A stretch of 64,000 bases of DNA. Source: Verrucomicrobiaceae bacterium (GTDB lineage: Bacteria; Verrucomicrobiota; Verrucomicrobiia; Verrucomicrobiales; Verrucomicrobiaceae). Shown one piece after another: positions 7,835-16,614 of this stretch. The notes under the pieces are model-generated. The model was not told the origin of the DNA and ran no database searches. It was given only the letters and a program-made list of their open reading frames with translations. The stretch covers positions 744,001 through 808,000 of the forward strand of contig JACKQF010000002.1 in assembly GCA_024232965.1 (NCBI GenBank). The letters are read 5' to 3'. The position numbers and the translations under genes are program-made. Positions within the stretch are counted from its first letter, which is position 1. Every line of letters begins with the position of its first letter.

Positions 7835-8251
7835 CTATTTCTTCTTCTCTAGCTCCGCAGTTCCGCTGGGGCCAAATGCAGGACTAATCAGAACGATCCC
7901 GCTTTGAATTGAGTGTCCGCGAATTTTTGTTTTCGGTGTGATCGAAATGAACGCTACGAAGCCGTTACTCAATCCGTTCGCGGCTACCGAGGAAGGATCC
8001 AAGCCGAGCGCGCCCTTCAGTTCAACGTCGGTCATGGGCTTCATCAACCCGACGTCTTGCCACTGCCCTGCCATCTGAAATCGAAGATAATAGTTCCCTT
8101 CTTTCTTGCTCAATTCGACCTGGCCAAGCGGAGCCTGCTGCGGACCCGGCTTCGGTGAATATGCTCCGACCGCGAAGTCTTGAGCGTGTGCGACGTGTGC
8201 CAACACGAAGAAGAGCAGCGTGATTAATCTGAATTGATGGTGTTTTTGCAT
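7835..8251 (-). CDS. Secreted hypothetical protein, 138 aa
   Basis: The first 23 residues (MQKHHQFRLITLLFFVLAHVAHA) form a clear signal peptide with an AHA cleavage site. The mature part is small and mostly beta, with GNYYLRFQMAGQWQDVG and a long strand-rich end that finishes in a lysine tail (ELEKKK). I do not recognise the family. It lies alone between the collagen-like gene, which is convergent with it, and another minus-strand envelope gene about 100 bases upstream. Confidence 0.6.
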   Translation of the reverse strand: MQKHHQFRLITLLFFVLAHVAHAQDFAVGAYSPKPGPQQAPLGQVELSKKEGNYYLRFQMAGQWQDVGLMKPMTDVELKGALGLDPSSVAANGLSNGFVAFISITPKTKIRGHSIQSGIVLISPAFGPSGTAELEKKK

Positions 8252-8349
8252 GGATCGTGGGTGGTGATAATTCTCTAGCGGACAGTGTTAACCGTACGAG
8301 GCAAGATCGGCTTGGTCGATATTTATGCGTAATCAAGACTGCCGCTGAA

Positions 8350-9006
8350 TCACTGAGGGATCGGTGGTGGGGAGGCACCGCCCTTTGAGCGGCGGAACAG
8401 CACGAAGACGCCAAGACCGAGGCCGAGGGTGAGCAAGCCGGCGCTTTGCCCGAGGGCAGGTTGGGCACCTTCTTCGAGGATGACAAAATCCTTGGCGAGG
8501 TGCATGTCGAGCTTCTCCAATTTTTCCCGCGTCTTGGAGTTGGATTCAATGCCAAACTGGATCAGGCCGGAGACGTCTCGCTTCATGAAGAGTTTGGAGG
8601 CATTGCGCATCGCGGCTGCCAGCACCTTTTCCTCTGAGTTGCCGGCGGCCTTCAAATCCGCCATCGCTGCGATGATTTCCTTGTCCTTGGTGGACATGAG
8701 GATGTGAACGGGCGCGCCCTCTTCGGTTTCGCCGTCTTGCACGGGGACGAACACTTCGTCGATCTTACCGAAACGCTCCATGTGAGCAGCATCCAAGAGG
8801 TTGAGCGTGGCATTCTTGAACATCACCCACTCCGCATCCGGCTTCTGGGCAAGGTAGTCGCTGACGGTGATTTCGACGCGATTCCGGTTCTTGAGAGCCG
8901 TGTAGGTGCCCTGAGCACCGCCGATGATCAGGCCAAGGATCAGCAGGTAGCCGAGGCAACCGAAGGAAATGAAGCCATTGCGACGCGAGGAATGCTTAGT
9001 TTTCAT
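8350..9006 (-). CDS. Hypothetical membrane protein with two terminal membrane segments, 218 aa
   Basis: A membrane helix lies near the N terminus (FGCLGYLLILGLIIGGAQG) and a second at about 185-205 (SAGLLTLGLGLGVFVLF), followed by a short positive tail RRSKGGASPPPIPQ. The roughly 150 residues between them are soluble, with ITVSDYLAQKPDAEW and a helical middle (EIIAAMADLKAAGNSEEKVLAAAMRN). This fits a periplasmic loop held at both ends, perhaps part of a small envelope complex, but no known domain is recognised. It reads away from the FAD oxidoreductase gene. Confidence 0.65.
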   Translation of the reverse strand: MKTKHSSRRNGFISFGCLGYLLILGLIIGGAQGTYTALKNRNRVEITVSDYLAQKPDAEWVMFKNATLNLLDAAHMERFGKIDEVFVPVQDGETEEGAPVHILMSTKDKEIIAAMADLKAAGNSEEKVLAAAMRNASKLFMKRDVSGLIQFGIESNSKTREKLEKLDMHLAKDFVILEEGAQPALGQSAGLLTLGLGLGVFVLFRRSKGGASPPPIPQ

Positions 9007-9395
9007 GCGGCAGCAGTTTAACCAGGATTTTCGAATTTCGGCAACGAGTAAGATTGCGGCGCTGCCAGTAAGGTGACCCAGATCCGAGGACGCGCGGCGA
9101 GGGAGTGGGAGCAGTGGAATCGGTGGGTGGAGCTTTGCTCAAATCGGGTGTGACTTTGACAGCAAGCCCACGGACTCTCCGCGATTGAACCACAATCAAA
9201 CTCTGGCAGTTCCCGCAGGTGCCACCGCACCGTCTTTGGCAGCCGCCGCAGCCACTTCCGAAGCCAGTGACATATCATTATCCGACGATCGCCTGATCCT
9301 TTGGCTCCTCGGCCCTTCAGTCTTAGCAGCCACGACCTTCTCTGTCTGGAGATCAAAGCGAGCGAGGGGAGCGGTGATCGCTACGTATTGGTTAG
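9007..9395. other. Divergent intergenic region
   Basis: These 389 bases separate a minus-strand membrane protein from the plus-strand FAD oxidoreductase. Short open frames on both strands are low-quality Arg/Ser-rich shadows. The promoters of both neighbours should be here, but I found no well-spaced sigma70 boxes and no strong inverted repeat. Confidence 0.5.
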
Positions 9396-11675
9396 ATGCC
9401 CTCTACTTCCGTCCCTTCGCACCTCGCTTTGCTGCTTTCCTTGCACCTCTTGCTTCTGATCCCGTGTGGCGCATTTGCGGCCGATCTTGAGGCGGATCTG
9501 CTAATCGTGGGGGGGAATGAATCGGCTTGTGCCGCCGCCGTTCAGGCGGGGCGGCTGGGGGTGAAGAACATTGTGCTGGTCAATGACATCGATTGGTTGG
9601 GCGGGCAGTTCAGTGCGGAGGGCGTGGGTTGTCTGGACGAGTGGACGGTGGTGCAGGGTAAGCGAACGCACTTCCCGCGCAGTGGCCTTTTCCTGGAGGT
9701 GATTCAGCGCATCCGTGCCCACAACTCCGCGAAGTATGGCCTGCCCTGCCCCGGCAATGCGTTCTGCGGCACGGAGACGATCGAGCCTGCTGCGGCCGCG
9801 CAGATTTTTGAGGACCTGCTGAAGCCAGCCGTGGATTCCGGTGCACTGCGCATCCTGCGGGGTTGGGAACCGGCGAAGGTCGAGGTCCAAGACGGAGCGG
9901 TGCGTGCGGTCACTTTTCAAAAACAGGCGGAGGCGCTGACCATCCACGCGAAGCTGACCATCGATGCCTCTGACTGGGGCGATGTGATCCGCCTGAGTGG
10001 TGCGAAGTATGGCGCAGGACCTGACTTGAAATCGCGGTTCGGCGAAGAGAGCGCTCCAGAGGCCTTTGACGATGCGGGCATCCAGGAAATGAACCCGTTG
10101 TCCTACTGCGTGGTCTTGCGCGAGACCCAGGGCAAAGACGCCACCGTCCCCCGCCCGACCAGCTACGATGCGCGCTCGTTTGCTGCGCTCGACAAACTGG
10201 CCCCCTGGGTGGATAGCGACATGAGCGCGGGCATCTACTCCCCCAGCGGCAACAGCCCCTACACGCATCGGCGGTTGGTGGATCGCTGGCACAATGGCCT
10301 GACACCCGGCACGGAGGCGACCTTCATCAACTACCCGGTGCAGGACTACCCGATCTGCCAATTGCCACAACGCGTGGTGGAGGCACTGGAAGAGTCGGAG
10401 CCGGGAGCGTCCAAGAAGAACATCGTGGACCTGAGCCCTGCCCAGCGGCGCATCATCTTTGCCGATGCCAAACAGCATGCGCTGGGCGTGCTGCATCATT
10501 TGCAAACGGCGGTGCATGACCGGGTGGGTGACTTCCCGCAATCCTTCCGCTACATGGCGCTGACGGATGAGTTTGGCACCGCCGATCGGCTGCCGCCGAA
10601 GCCGTATGTGCGCGAAGGTCTGCGGCTGGAGGCGCTCTACATGCTGCGCGAGCAAGACATCCGCACCACCAGCAAGGAACCGCTCTGGGCGCGAGTCTTG
10701 CCGACCGATGCAATCTTTGCGTTTCAGTTCAACATCGATTTCCATCCCACACGTCGGAAGTTCCTGACGGAAGATCGCAATGACCCCTGGCAATACATCC
10801 ATACCGCGAGTCGTGGTTGGCACACGGACACGGATCGCGCCGTCTTCCCCCTGCGCGGACTGGTGCCTGCGACGATGGATGGACTGCTGGGCGCAGGGAA
10901 AAACATCGGCGTCAGTAGCGTGGTGCAATCTGCTCTGCGACTGCATGGCCAGATGATGCATGTGGGTCAAGCCGTCGCCACCCTGGCCTGGATGGCCCTG
11001 GGCGAAGACACCAAGCCGCGCGCTCTGGTAGACGATTTGGCAAAGGTCCGCGCCCTGCAGAGCGAGCTGGCTCGCGGCCACGGTGGCCCTGGGATTCTGC
11101 TCTGGCCTTGGCAGGATGTCAGCCCCGACGCTCTCTACTTTGAAGCGGTCAACTTGCTGTCCGTGCGCGGGATCTGGCAGCCGAAAGCAGACGATGTCTT
11201 CTTCCATCCCGACCAACCCATGCAGCGCCGCGAGCTCGCACGCGTCCTTGCCACGTTGTGTCGCGCACTCCCCGATGCCAAGCCTTGGCCAGAGCCCGAG
11301 ATGCCGCTCTACACCGATGTGCCAGCAAACGATCCCGACCGTGCCTTCATCGAGGCCATGGTGAGCTGGGGAGATTTCCAACCTTTGGCAGGACAGTTCC
11401 GGCCAGATCAAGTCGCGACCTGGAGCACGCTGCATTCGTGGATGACGCGCTCAGGTCTGGCACCCTCAGCAGGACTGATCGACTCCAAAGACCGCGCCAA
11501 CTTGCCGCTGTCGCGGGCAGAGGCGGCGATCCAGCTTTGGCGAGCGCTCAAGCAACAAGGCGAGTGGACACCCCCTGCCGAGCAATGGCAAAAAGACCTG
11601 CGCGCTGGCGATGCGTTGCCTTTGGATCAAGACAACAACAACCTCCTGGATCGACTCGAGCCCACGCATCAATGA
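9396..11675 (+). CDS. Exported FAD-dependent oxidoreductase with S-layer-homology-like tail, 759 aa
   Basis: A signal peptide (residues 1-28, ending CGAFA) precedes a Rossmann dinucleotide motif, DLLIVGGNESACAAA at 35-49, and a following DIDWLGGQFSAEG loop, typical of the FAD_oxidored family (PF12831) that is expanded in planctomycetes and verrucomicrobia, often next to sulfatases and polysaccharide genes. The FAD-binding closing segment is around GLVPATMDGLLGAGKNIGVS. From about residue 585 to 710 the sequence has S-layer-homology-like patterns (FFHPDQPMQRRELARVL, YTDVPANDPDRAFIEAMVSWG), which may hold the enzyme to the cell surface. The end has an EF-hand-like DQDNNNLLD. The substrate is unknown. 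The sulfatase gene lies downstream on the opposite strand. Confidence 0.85.
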   Translation: MPSTSVPSHLALLLSLHLLLLIPCGAFAADLEADLLIVGGNESACAAAVQAGRLGVKNIVLVNDIDWLGGQFSAEGVGCLDEWTVVQGKRTHFPRSGLFLEVIQRIRAHNSAKYGLPCPGNAFCGTETIEPAAAAQIFEDLLKPAVDSGALRILRGWEPAKVEVQDGAVRAVTFQKQAEALTIHAKLTIDASDWGDVIRLSGAKYGAGPDLKSRFGEESAPEAFDDAGIQEMNPLSYCVVLRETQGKDATVPRPTSYDARSFAALDKLAPWVDSDMSAGIYSPSGNSPYTHRRLVDRWHNGLTPGTEATFINYPVQDYPICQLPQRVVEALEESEPGASKKNIVDLSPAQRRIIFADAKQHALGVLHHLQTAVHDRVGDFPQSFRYMALTDEFGTADRLPPKPYVREGLRLEALYMLREQDIRTTSKEPLWARVLPTDAIFAFQFNIDFHPTRRKFLTEDRNDPWQYIHTASRGWHTDTDRAVFPLRGLVPATMDGLLGAGKNIGVSSVVQSALRLHGQMMHVGQAVATLAWMALGEDTKPRALVDDLAKVRALQSELARGHGGPGILLWPWQDVSPDALYFEAVNLLSVRGIWQPKADDVFFHPDQPMQRRELARVLATLCRALPDAKPWPEPEMPLYTDVPANDPDRAFIEAMVSWGDFQPLAGQFRPDQVATWSTLHSWMTRSGLAPSAGLIDSKDRANLPLSRAEAAIQLWRALKQQGEWTPPAEQWQKDLRAGDALPLDQDNNNLLDRLEPTHQ

Positions 11676-11751
11676 GCCACGGCGTGAGATGGACACGCTT
11701 GTCTGTCTGGAGGCTACCGACGCAGACAGGAGTGTCTGCTTCACGCCGGGG

Positions 11752-13518
11752 TTATTGGAGCTTTTCTACCACGGCGTAGTAGCTGCCGAGCTCCGCCCCA
11801 TCCGCAGCGATGAAGGTGCCTTGGAGCTTCGTTACGCCTGCGGGCAGATCCAGCTCGAAGTCCACATGGGTCGCGTCTGCTCCGGGCACGGCGGCTTCAA
11901 GTTCCTTCCCTGCAATGCTGAGCTTGGCGGTTCTTGCCGCAAATCCAAGGCCGGGCGTTGTCCGGTAGGCAGCAACGCCGGGCACCGCTTTGCCAGGAGG
12001 AAGATCCGCCGCGATGGGATGATCTGCCTCGACAGGCCAACGCCGCAGCCCGATGCGATAGCGCCCTGCCGTCTCGACCTTCACAGCCCAAGCGCCGGCG
12101 GGCTCGCCCTTCTGCGCGCGGATGGCGCTGTGATTCCAGGGCGACATCTTTTCCTCCGGCAACAACCAATCGTGCGCGGTCAACACGGCGGGATTGTCCG
12201 CCGGATTGCCGAGAGTGATCTCGCAATCGTCGCTGAAGCTCGGCTCCATGCTGGCCCACCACGTTTCATAGTCAGTGCGCAGCCTCTGCACGATCTCGGG
12301 ATAGTCCTTGGCGCGATCGGTCTCCTGCCCGGCATCGGACTTGATGTCGTAGAGTTCCGCCCCGTTCACGAGCCGCCAGCGATCCGTCATGACTGCCGAC
12401 TTGCGCCATTTGACAGGCGTGTGGATGCGCTGCGAATCCGTGACCAGCACGCGGTCCGGCCAGTTTTCAACCTTGCCCTCCAACAAAGGCACGATGCTGG
12501 TGCCGTCGAACTTGACGCCCTTGGGTGCTGGCAGATCGAGGAGGTCGATGAAGGTTGGCAAAAGATCGACGTGCGCCGTCAGGCGATCAATGTCACGCCC
12601 GGTCTTCCAGCCTTTGGCAGGCCAATGCAGAAAAAACGGCACGCGATGACCACCGTCATACTCGCTCCCTTTTGCGGCACGCATCTTGGCGTTGAAGATC
12701 CGCGAACCCGACGCCGTGCCGTTGTCGGTCGTGAAGATGAAGATCGTGTCATCAGCAATGCCGTTCTCTGCCAAGAAGGCACGCAGGCTGCCGACGTTTT
12801 CATCAATGTTCGCGATCATGCCAAAGAAGTTGGCCAACGGGACGGCGAGTTTTGAATACGGTGCCGAGAACTTCTCGGGGCTGTGGTTCGGCCCATGCGG
12901 CGCATTCGTGCAGAGGTAAATGAAGAAGGGCTGCTTTTTGTCTGCCTGGGATTTGATGAACTTTTTCGCCTGCGAAAAGAACACATCGGTGCAGTAGCCT
13001 TCCGCGGGTTCCATCTTGCCGTTGTGATGGTAGGAGCCGTCAAAGTAGGCGTTGTCCCAGTAGTCCGGCGTCTGGCCCACACCCCCACCTCCGTGGCGAT
13101 ACACCTCCGTGAAGCCCTTGTCTTCGGGGCGCGACGGATAGTTGTCGCCCAGATGCCACTTGCCATACATGGCGGTCGCATAACCCGCCTCCTTGAAGAC
13201 CTGGGCCATGGTCACCTCGTTCTCCCGCAAGATGGAGCGTCCGTTGATGGTATGCCAGCAGCCGGTGCGATTGGCAAAGTGACCCGTCATGATGGCCGAA
13301 CGCGTCGGCGCACAGGTGGGGGATACGTGATAGTCCGTTAGCCGCAAAGACTCGCCATGCAGTGCATCCAGATTCGGCGTCTTCAGCACCAGATTGCCAT
13401 GGCAGGAGAGATCCCCATACCCTTGGTCATCGGTAACAATCAGGATCACATTCGGCTTGGAAAAAGCAGTCAGCGAAGAGGCCACGAGGATCCCAAAAGA
13501 GAGAAAGAATCGGCGCAT
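11752..13518 (-). CDS. Arylsulfatase-type sulfatase (family S1), 588 aa
   Basis: ATG 13518 (MRRFFLSFGILVASSLTAFS) gives a proper signal peptide; an upstream start at 13614 would bury it. The metal-binding DD at 30-31 follows VILIVT, and the sulfatase signature is CAPTR with the cysteine at residue 69, which must be converted to formylglycine. The conserved TGHFANR, KWHLG, THPHG-like and FTTDNG stretches are present. The last about 120 residues form an extra beta-rich domain. The enzyme should remove sulfate esters from polysaccharides or aryl compounds in the periplasm or outside the cell. It is convergent with the FAD oxidoreductase. The only formylglycine-enzyme-like gene in the window (27923) lacks the active cysteines, so the activator must be encoded elsewhere. 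Confidence 0.92.
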   Translation of the reverse strand: MRRFFLSFGILVASSLTAFSKPNVILIVTDDQGYGDLSCHGNLVLKTPNLDALHGESLRLTDYHVSPTCAPTRSAIMTGHFANRTGCWHTINGRSILRENEVTMAQVFKEAGYATAMYGKWHLGDNYPSRPEDKGFTEVYRHGGGGVGQTPDYWDNAYFDGSYHHNGKMEPAEGYCTDVFFSQAKKFIKSQADKKQPFFIYLCTNAPHGPNHSPEKFSAPYSKLAVPLANFFGMIANIDENVGSLRAFLAENGIADDTIFIFTTDNGTASGSRIFNAKMRAAKGSEYDGGHRVPFFLHWPAKGWKTGRDIDRLTAHVDLLPTFIDLLDLPAPKGVKFDGTSIVPLLEGKVENWPDRVLVTDSQRIHTPVKWRKSAVMTDRWRLVNGAELYDIKSDAGQETDRAKDYPEIVQRLRTDYETWWASMEPSFSDDCEITLGNPADNPAVLTAHDWLLPEEKMSPWNHSAIRAQKGEPAGAWAVKVETAGRYRIGLRRWPVEADHPIAADLPPGKAVPGVAAYRTTPGLGFAARTAKLSIAGKELEAAVPGADATHVDFELDLPAGVTKLQGTFIAADGAELGSYYAVVEKLQ

Positions 13519-13755
13519 GATAAGGGGTCGGTGGGAACAAATTTGGGGCCTAGCCTTCCCAGAAGCAGGAAGGACAACGAAATTCATTGTGGGCAAGATC
13601 CGCAGGCGGATCAAGCCTTAAGGTCTACTTCCCGAATCACTCGACTCTTTTCAGCGTCCTCCATCGACCTCGCCGCTCCATGTTTGGCAGCAATGGTTCG
13701 GGGGACCGAGTGAATGCTTCGAGCCTGTTGTGGCAGGATGTCCCTGATCAAGGTA

Positions 13756-13784
13756 TTGACAGGCGAAAGGCATTTGCCTTCAAT
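13756..13784 (+). promoter_or_regulatory. Sigma70-like promoter for the gene at 13793
   Basis: TTGACA (13756-13761, a perfect -35) is followed after 17 bases by TTCAAT (13779-13784, four of six matches to TATAAT). The -10 ends only 8 bases before the ATG, so transcription should begin at or next to the start codon. There is no Shine-Dalgarno sequence. Confidence 0.55.
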
Positions 13785-13792
13785 GAGTTCTT

Positions 13793-15403
13793 ATGAAACC
13801 CCGATTCATTCAAGGATGGTTGTTGGCCGCGACATTGCTTTCAGGCGCAATGCTTTGCAGAGGCGATGAAGCCAACGTTGCACAGCACTTTCCCGAGGTC
13901 GTCTCTCACTTGGACACTGGCGGCCAGTCGTTTTGCTACGCGGAGAAGGTGCCGGGCTCCACCAGCGTGATTCAGACGATCATGGACCTAGCCCTCGCCG
14001 CTCCCATGCCTGAGGGAACTCCAGATTTCAAGGCTGGGATGCAGTTGCTCCAGAAAGCTCTGCGTTTGGATGCCGTAAAGGCCACTGGAGAGAGCGGTGT
14101 TTACAAAGACGGTCTCACGCACAGTCGCACCTTCCGCCTCGTTCCCGATGGGGTGGGTGGTCTGAGCGGACTCTTCGGCGCCACGGCCTCCCCCTACTTG
14201 AGCTTGGAATTCCCTGCGGAGGCAGACTTGGCCGCCGAGATCGAACTCGACCTCCGGCAGGTCGCTGGCGAGCTGATGGCGGGTTTGCCGAAGGTTTTGC
14301 CTCCAGACGATGCCGCAAAGTTCAAAAGAGAGCTGGATTCACCTCAAGGCAACGCACCCTTCACACCGCGACAACTTTTGGAGAATTCGCACCTGCGCTT
14401 AGCCCTGGGCATCTGGGTGTACGAAGATCAAAAGATTGCCCTGCCCAACAGTCCCCAATTGCCAGGTGCAGACGCTCTTCTGGCTCTGCAACATGCAGGT
14501 TGGCTGCTAAAGCCCATGATTGGTCAGCTTAGCAAGCAGTTCCAGGGCAACCCAGCGGTGGAAATTGTCCAAGAAGGCCAAGTGATCACGGCAACCTTCC
14601 GCCAGCCGATCGGACCGCCGCCCACCGATTTCCAACCGATCCTTCGTTATGATGGCAGTCGGGATCTACTTTGGGTCGCTTCCCGCCCGGCATTGCTGGA
14701 AGCAGCGGGAGAAGTCAACGGCCTCGGCAAAGACGCGCGCTTCGTCAAAGCCACGAATCGCCTTCCGCTCAATGGCAACTCTCTGGTCTTTGTTTCTGAT
14801 CGTATGCTGAGGGTAACCGCGAACGTCCTCAAGAGTACTGCGGAGTTTTCCCCCGCCAAGACTACAGGCGACGAGGAAGCCAGGAAGCTGATCCAATCCG
14901 CGTTACAATGGCTGGACGCAGAAAACCTACCTTCACAGGCATGGGCGCTGGCTGTGGAGCAAAACGGCATCTTCACTGCCAGCAACACGGTGTTCCTGCC
15001 TTCGAATGACAGCGGTACGCTCGCCACCGCATCCACCATCGCGATCCTAGCAAGCATCGCCGCGCCAGTGGCCATGCAGGTAAAGACGAAGGCTGTTGAA
15101 ACTCGCAATGCCAGCAACGCGAGGCAGTTGATCATGGCATTAAAAGTCTACGCTGCCGACAACAATGGCAGCTACCCGCCCGATCTCGAAGCGCTATTCA
15201 AGCAAGACATTTTAGACGAGTCGAGTCGAGCACTGCTGTTGTGGGTGCACCCTCGGACTGGCGCAACGCAGCCATGGATCTATTCCCCAGGACTCAACGA
15301 TTCCTCGCCAGCGGATACCGTAATCATCTCCTCCCCGAAAGTGCCCAATACCCGCCAGGTACTCGGGAAAAACGACGGCAGCATCGAATTCGCCAAGCCC
15401 TAG
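13793..15403 (+). CDS. Secreted protein of unknown function with pseudopilin-like C-terminal part, 536 aa
   Basis: The signal peptide is residues 1-24 (MKPRFIQGWLLAATLLSGAM). Residues 25 to about 400 form a large soluble region without a recognised domain. Near residue 415 there is a hydrophobic helix (STIAILASIAAPVAMQV) followed by ARQLIMALKVYAADNNGSYPP and a GTRQVLGKNDGS-like end, which resembles the helix and globular part of type II secretion pseudopilins and DUF1559 proteins, but placed at the C terminus of a long protein. The promoter sits right before the ATG. Its role is unknown; it may be a monitoring or surface protein. The minus-strand Dus gene ends 20 bases downstream. Confidence 0.65.
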   Translation: MKPRFIQGWLLAATLLSGAMLCRGDEANVAQHFPEVVSHLDTGGQSFCYAEKVPGSTSVIQTIMDLALAAPMPEGTPDFKAGMQLLQKALRLDAVKATGESGVYKDGLTHSRTFRLVPDGVGGLSGLFGATASPYLSLEFPAEADLAAEIELDLRQVAGELMAGLPKVLPPDDAAKFKRELDSPQGNAPFTPRQLLENSHLRLALGIWVYEDQKIALPNSPQLPGADALLALQHAGWLLKPMIGQLSKQFQGNPAVEIVQEGQVITATFRQPIGPPPTDFQPILRYDGSRDLLWVASRPALLEAAGEVNGLGKDARFVKATNRLPLNGNSLVFVSDRMLRVTANVLKSTAEFSPAKTTGDEEARKLIQSALQWLDAENLPSQAWALAVEQNGIFTASNTVFLPSNDSGTLATASTIAILASIAAPVAMQVKTKAVETRNASNARQLIMALKVYAADNNGSYPPDLEALFKQDILDESSRALLLWVHPRTGATQPWIYSPGLNDSSPADTVIISSPKVPNTRQVLGKNDGSIEFAKP

Positions 15404-15423
15404 CTGGACATAACCCTGACCAA

Positions 15424-16452
15424 CTAGGTCCTTGCTGCCTCTAGCGCTGCCACGGGCTCCAGAGCCACGGGTTGATCGTGATCGAGGAAATCGGCAGCGA
15501 CGCGGGAGAGTTCTGCGCGACTGGTGGTGCGGCGCATTTGGTGGAGGAAGAGGCCCTCCGCATCAATGCCGGTGCCGAGGAAATTGAGGTGCTTTTTCAC
15601 TCGATGGACGCGCTCTAGCTCCGTGTAATCTGGGTCGGTGACGGTATCAAAGAGGGACTCAATGTAGCGCAGCACTTCACGACCCGGGGGCAGGGTGGGA
15701 GTCTCGCCAGCGAAGGCTTGGCGGATTTGCTGGAAGAGCCATGGATTGCGGACTGCGCCACGCCCGATCATCAGGCCGCGAGTGGCGGTGTCTTTCCAAA
15801 TCTCTAGCGCACCTGCAGGGGAAGTAACATCGCCGTTTGCCAGCACGGGGCAGGACATGGCCTCAGCAGCGGTGCGAATGAGGTCGTAGCGCACGCCGGG
15901 ACGATATCGGTCCGCAACAGTGCGACCATGCACCGCAAGCAGATCGATGGGGTGCCGAGCAAAGATCTCCAGGATCTTGTCGAAGTGCTGAGGATCATCG
16001 AAGCCGATGCGGGTCTTCACGGTGAATGGGATCTCGATGGCATCGCGCAAGGCTCCCAGAATGGCGTGCACGCGTTCAGGCTCGCGCAAGAGGCCTCCGC
16101 CAGCGCACTTTTTGAAGACGACAGGAGCGGGACAGCCAAGGTTGAGGTCGATCGCGACGATGGGATGATTTTGCAGTTCCTTCGCGGTGCGGACCATCGC
16201 CGGAATGTCGTTGCCAATGAGTTGGGCGATCACCGGTCTGCCGGTGGGATTGTGTGTGATGGAGCGGAGGATCTCCCGATCCAAGCGAGAGTCCGGCGTC
16301 ACGCGGAAGAACTCCGTGTAATAGACATCTGCCCCGCCATACTGGTGGACGAGGTTCCAGAACGCCCAGTCCGTCACGTCCTGCATCGGCGCAAGTGCAA
16401 GGACCGGCCCCGGCTGGGCCAGCAGTCGCGCCCAGGCCTCGCCACCACGCAT
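15424..16452 (-). CDS. tRNA-dihydrouridine synthase (Dus family), 342 aa
   Basis: The start at 16452 (MRGGEAWARLLAQPGP) was chosen because the longer open frame to 17523 only mirrors the opposite-strand genes. The FMN-binding TIM barrel begins LALAPMQDVTDWAFW. The catalytic cysteine is C107 in NLGCP, followed by GGGLLREPE, then VKTRIGF, LLAVHGRT, VLANGDV and MIGRGAVRNPW, all in the order expected for Dus enzymes. The enzyme reduces uridines in the tRNA D-loop with NADPH. DusA/B/C cannot be separated confidently by eye. The gene is divergent from the small secreted protein at 16615. Confidence 0.93.
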   Translation of the reverse strand: MRGGEAWARLLAQPGPVLALAPMQDVTDWAFWNLVHQYGGADVYYTEFFRVTPDSRLDREILRSITHNPTGRPVIAQLIGNDIPAMVRTAKELQNHPIVAIDLNLGCPAPVVFKKCAGGGLLREPERVHAILGALRDAIEIPFTVKTRIGFDDPQHFDKILEIFARHPIDLLAVHGRTVADRYRPGVRYDLIRTAAEAMSCPVLANGDVTSPAGALEIWKDTATRGLMIGRGAVRNPWLFQQIRQAFAGETPTLPPGREVLRYIESLFDTVTDPDYTELERVHRVKKHLNFLGTGIDAEGLFLHQMRRTTSRAELSRVAADFLDHDQPVALEPVAALEAART

Positions 16453-16579
16453 GGGAGCGGGCGAGGCATTTTCTGGGAGATGCGGAGCGGGAATCACCGC
16501 GCAACATGCATGCGCGCGGCGGGTGGTCGAGGAGGAAGTCGGCGGCGGCGTGGTTCGCCGCGAATTGCGTGCAGCCTTC

Positions 16580-16608
16580 TTGCTTTCTCTGCCAACTTCT
16601 GGTTTGAT
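16580..16608 (+). promoter_or_regulatory. Possible sigma70-like promoter for the gene at 16615
   Basis: TTGCTT (16580-16585), a 17-base spacer and TTTGAT (16603-16608, four of six) lie before the ATG at 16615, with 6 bases between the -10 and the start codon. No Shine-Dalgarno sequence is visible, so the transcript would be leaderless. Confidence 0.35.
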
Positions 16609-16614
16609 CGTTGC

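Noticed and set aside
9501..11435. 644-aa minus-strand frame across the FAD oxidoreductase gene
   Set aside because: Antisense to a protein with intact FAD motif and signal peptide; composition is Arg/His/Gln-rich without domains.
11611..12855. 414-aa plus-strand frame across the sulfatase
   Set aside because: Antisense to a clear sulfatase; no domain or signal.
15928..16614. 229-residue N-terminal extension of the secreted protein at 16615
   Set aside because: It overlaps the Dus gene in antisense, while ATG 16615 begins a clean signal peptide.
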